A DNA stretch of 6,430 nt from an uncultured Bacilli bacterium (GTDB lineage: Bacteria; Bacillota_I; Bacilli_A; RF39; UBA660): NCBI GenBank assembly GCA_947588865.1, contig CANPYQ010000063.1:1-6430 (forward strand), in the 5' to 3' direction. The translations under genes were made by a program, and so were the position numbers. Every line of letters starts with the position of its first letter. Position 1 is the first letter of the stretch. Shown here piece by piece: positions 6,017-6,430 of the stretch. Under the pieces are notes generated by a model. It made no database searches, had not been told where the DNA came from, and saw only the letters and a list, made by a program, of their open reading frames with translations.

Positions 6017-6430
6017 AATTTGTAACAAACACCTCCTTAGAATCTTTTTTTATAGTGTTATCATTAAAACTAATATAATTGCTATCAATATCATATACAT
6101 TATATTTTTTTGACCAATTGTTAAATGTCTCGTTTTCTTTTCCTTTGTGATATATTAAGTTAGTTATTCCAAATTTAACTCCTTTTTCATTTAGTTCATC
6201 CAGAAATTCACACAATTCAATTTCCTTTTTAGCATTCCATAACTTATTATATTCACTCATCGATATTAGATATGGTGGATCTAAAAACACATAATCTTTT
6301 TCTTGAAACTTTATGTTGTTAAGAAATTTCTGATAATCTGTGTTTTCAAAAACTATTTCATTATCTTTTCTAAAATCTAAATAATTTATTAATGCTGTAT
6401 AAACATTTTTATTAAAATCTACATTTCCAA
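5991..6430 (-). CDS. D12-class (Dam-like) adenine-N6 DNA methyltransferase, C-terminal part
   Basis: This is the C-terminal 145 residues of a gene entering from the right edge; the frame is open from the first full codon at 6428, so the true start lies outside. The catalytic motif DPPY (6281-6270) follows DYVFL, as in D12-class enzymes that methylate adenine within GATC-like sites. Upstream come GNVDFNK and a segment ending FENTDYQKFL, and downstream YNKLWN, KGVKFGITNL and, near the end, EVFVTNYES, all typical of the Dam/M.DpnIIA group in order and spacing. The FxGxG cofactor motif expected near the N terminus is beyond the window. The family is usually 260-300 residues, so about half is visible. 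It overlaps the endonuclease gene by 26 bases and presumably protects host DNA from it. A GTG at 6290 is an internal valine codon, not the start. Confidence 0.93.
   Translation of the reverse strand, partial: GNVDFNKNVYTALINYLDFRKDNEIVFENTDYQKFLNNIKFQEKDYVFLDPPYLISMSEYNKLWNAKKEIELCEFLDELNEKGVKFGITNLIYHKGKENETFNNWSKKYNVYDIDSNYISFNDNTIKKDSKEVFVTNYESKKTRI
6030..6038 (-). promoter_or_regulatory. Strong ribosome binding site for the endonuclease gene
   Basis: AAGGAGGTG is a nine-base match to the 16S rRNA tail and lies inside the methyltransferase coding sequence (Lys-Glu-Val). Measured from GGAGG it is three bases from a TTG start (6028) and fifteen from the ATG (6016). The odd spacing leaves the true start open. 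Confidence 0.6.

Noticed and set aside
1..6430. CRISPR array, tRNA or rRNA genes, insertion-sequence ends
   Set aside because: I saw no regularly spaced direct repeats, no GC-rich cloverleaf or rRNA segments, no transposase frame and no flanking long inverted repeats.

Overview
The window is very AT-rich (roughly three quarters A+T or more). It uses strong purine-rich ribosome binding sites such as AAGGAGGTG and AAAGGAG, and its proteins are rich in Asn, Ile, Lys and Tyr. This suggests a low-GC Firmicute, most likely in the Clostridia; a Fusobacterium-like host cannot be excluded. All recognisable genes lie on the minus strand, so transcription runs from the right edge to the left. The content is that of a defence island.

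In order of transcription: (1) The right edge (5991-6430) holds the C-terminal half of a D12-class (Dam-like) adenine-N6 DNA methyltransferase with its DPPY motif. (2) Overlapping its end is a full-length AlwI-family type II restriction endonuclease (4454-6016). Together they form a restriction-modification unit. (3) A hairpin followed by a short T run (about 4414-4449) separates this unit from the next. (4) hamA (3472-4386; DUF1837, PD-(D/E)XK-like nuclease) and hamB (1142-3472; superfamily 2 helicase) are coupled through a TAATG junction and form a complete Hachiman anti-phage system. (5) After a 50-base gap with a good extended -10 element comes a GIY-YIG (T5orf172-type) nuclease with a separate C-terminal domain (429-1091). 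It is closely followed by a 60-residue cysteine-rich zinc-ribbon-like protein (230-412). (6) A strong intrinsic terminator (166-215) closes this block. A further gene starts at 98 and runs off the left edge.

As a working model, the methyltransferase and endonuclease distinguish self from foreign DNA by methylation. HamAB is a second, methylation-independent layer in which a helicase sensor controls a DNase effector. The GIY-YIG plus zinc-ribbon pair is the least understood part. It may be an accessory defence cassette, a separate selfish or phage-derived gene pair, or unrelated cargo. Hachiman and AlwI-type restriction are known systems, so any novelty would lie in this downstream pair and in how the modules are arranged.
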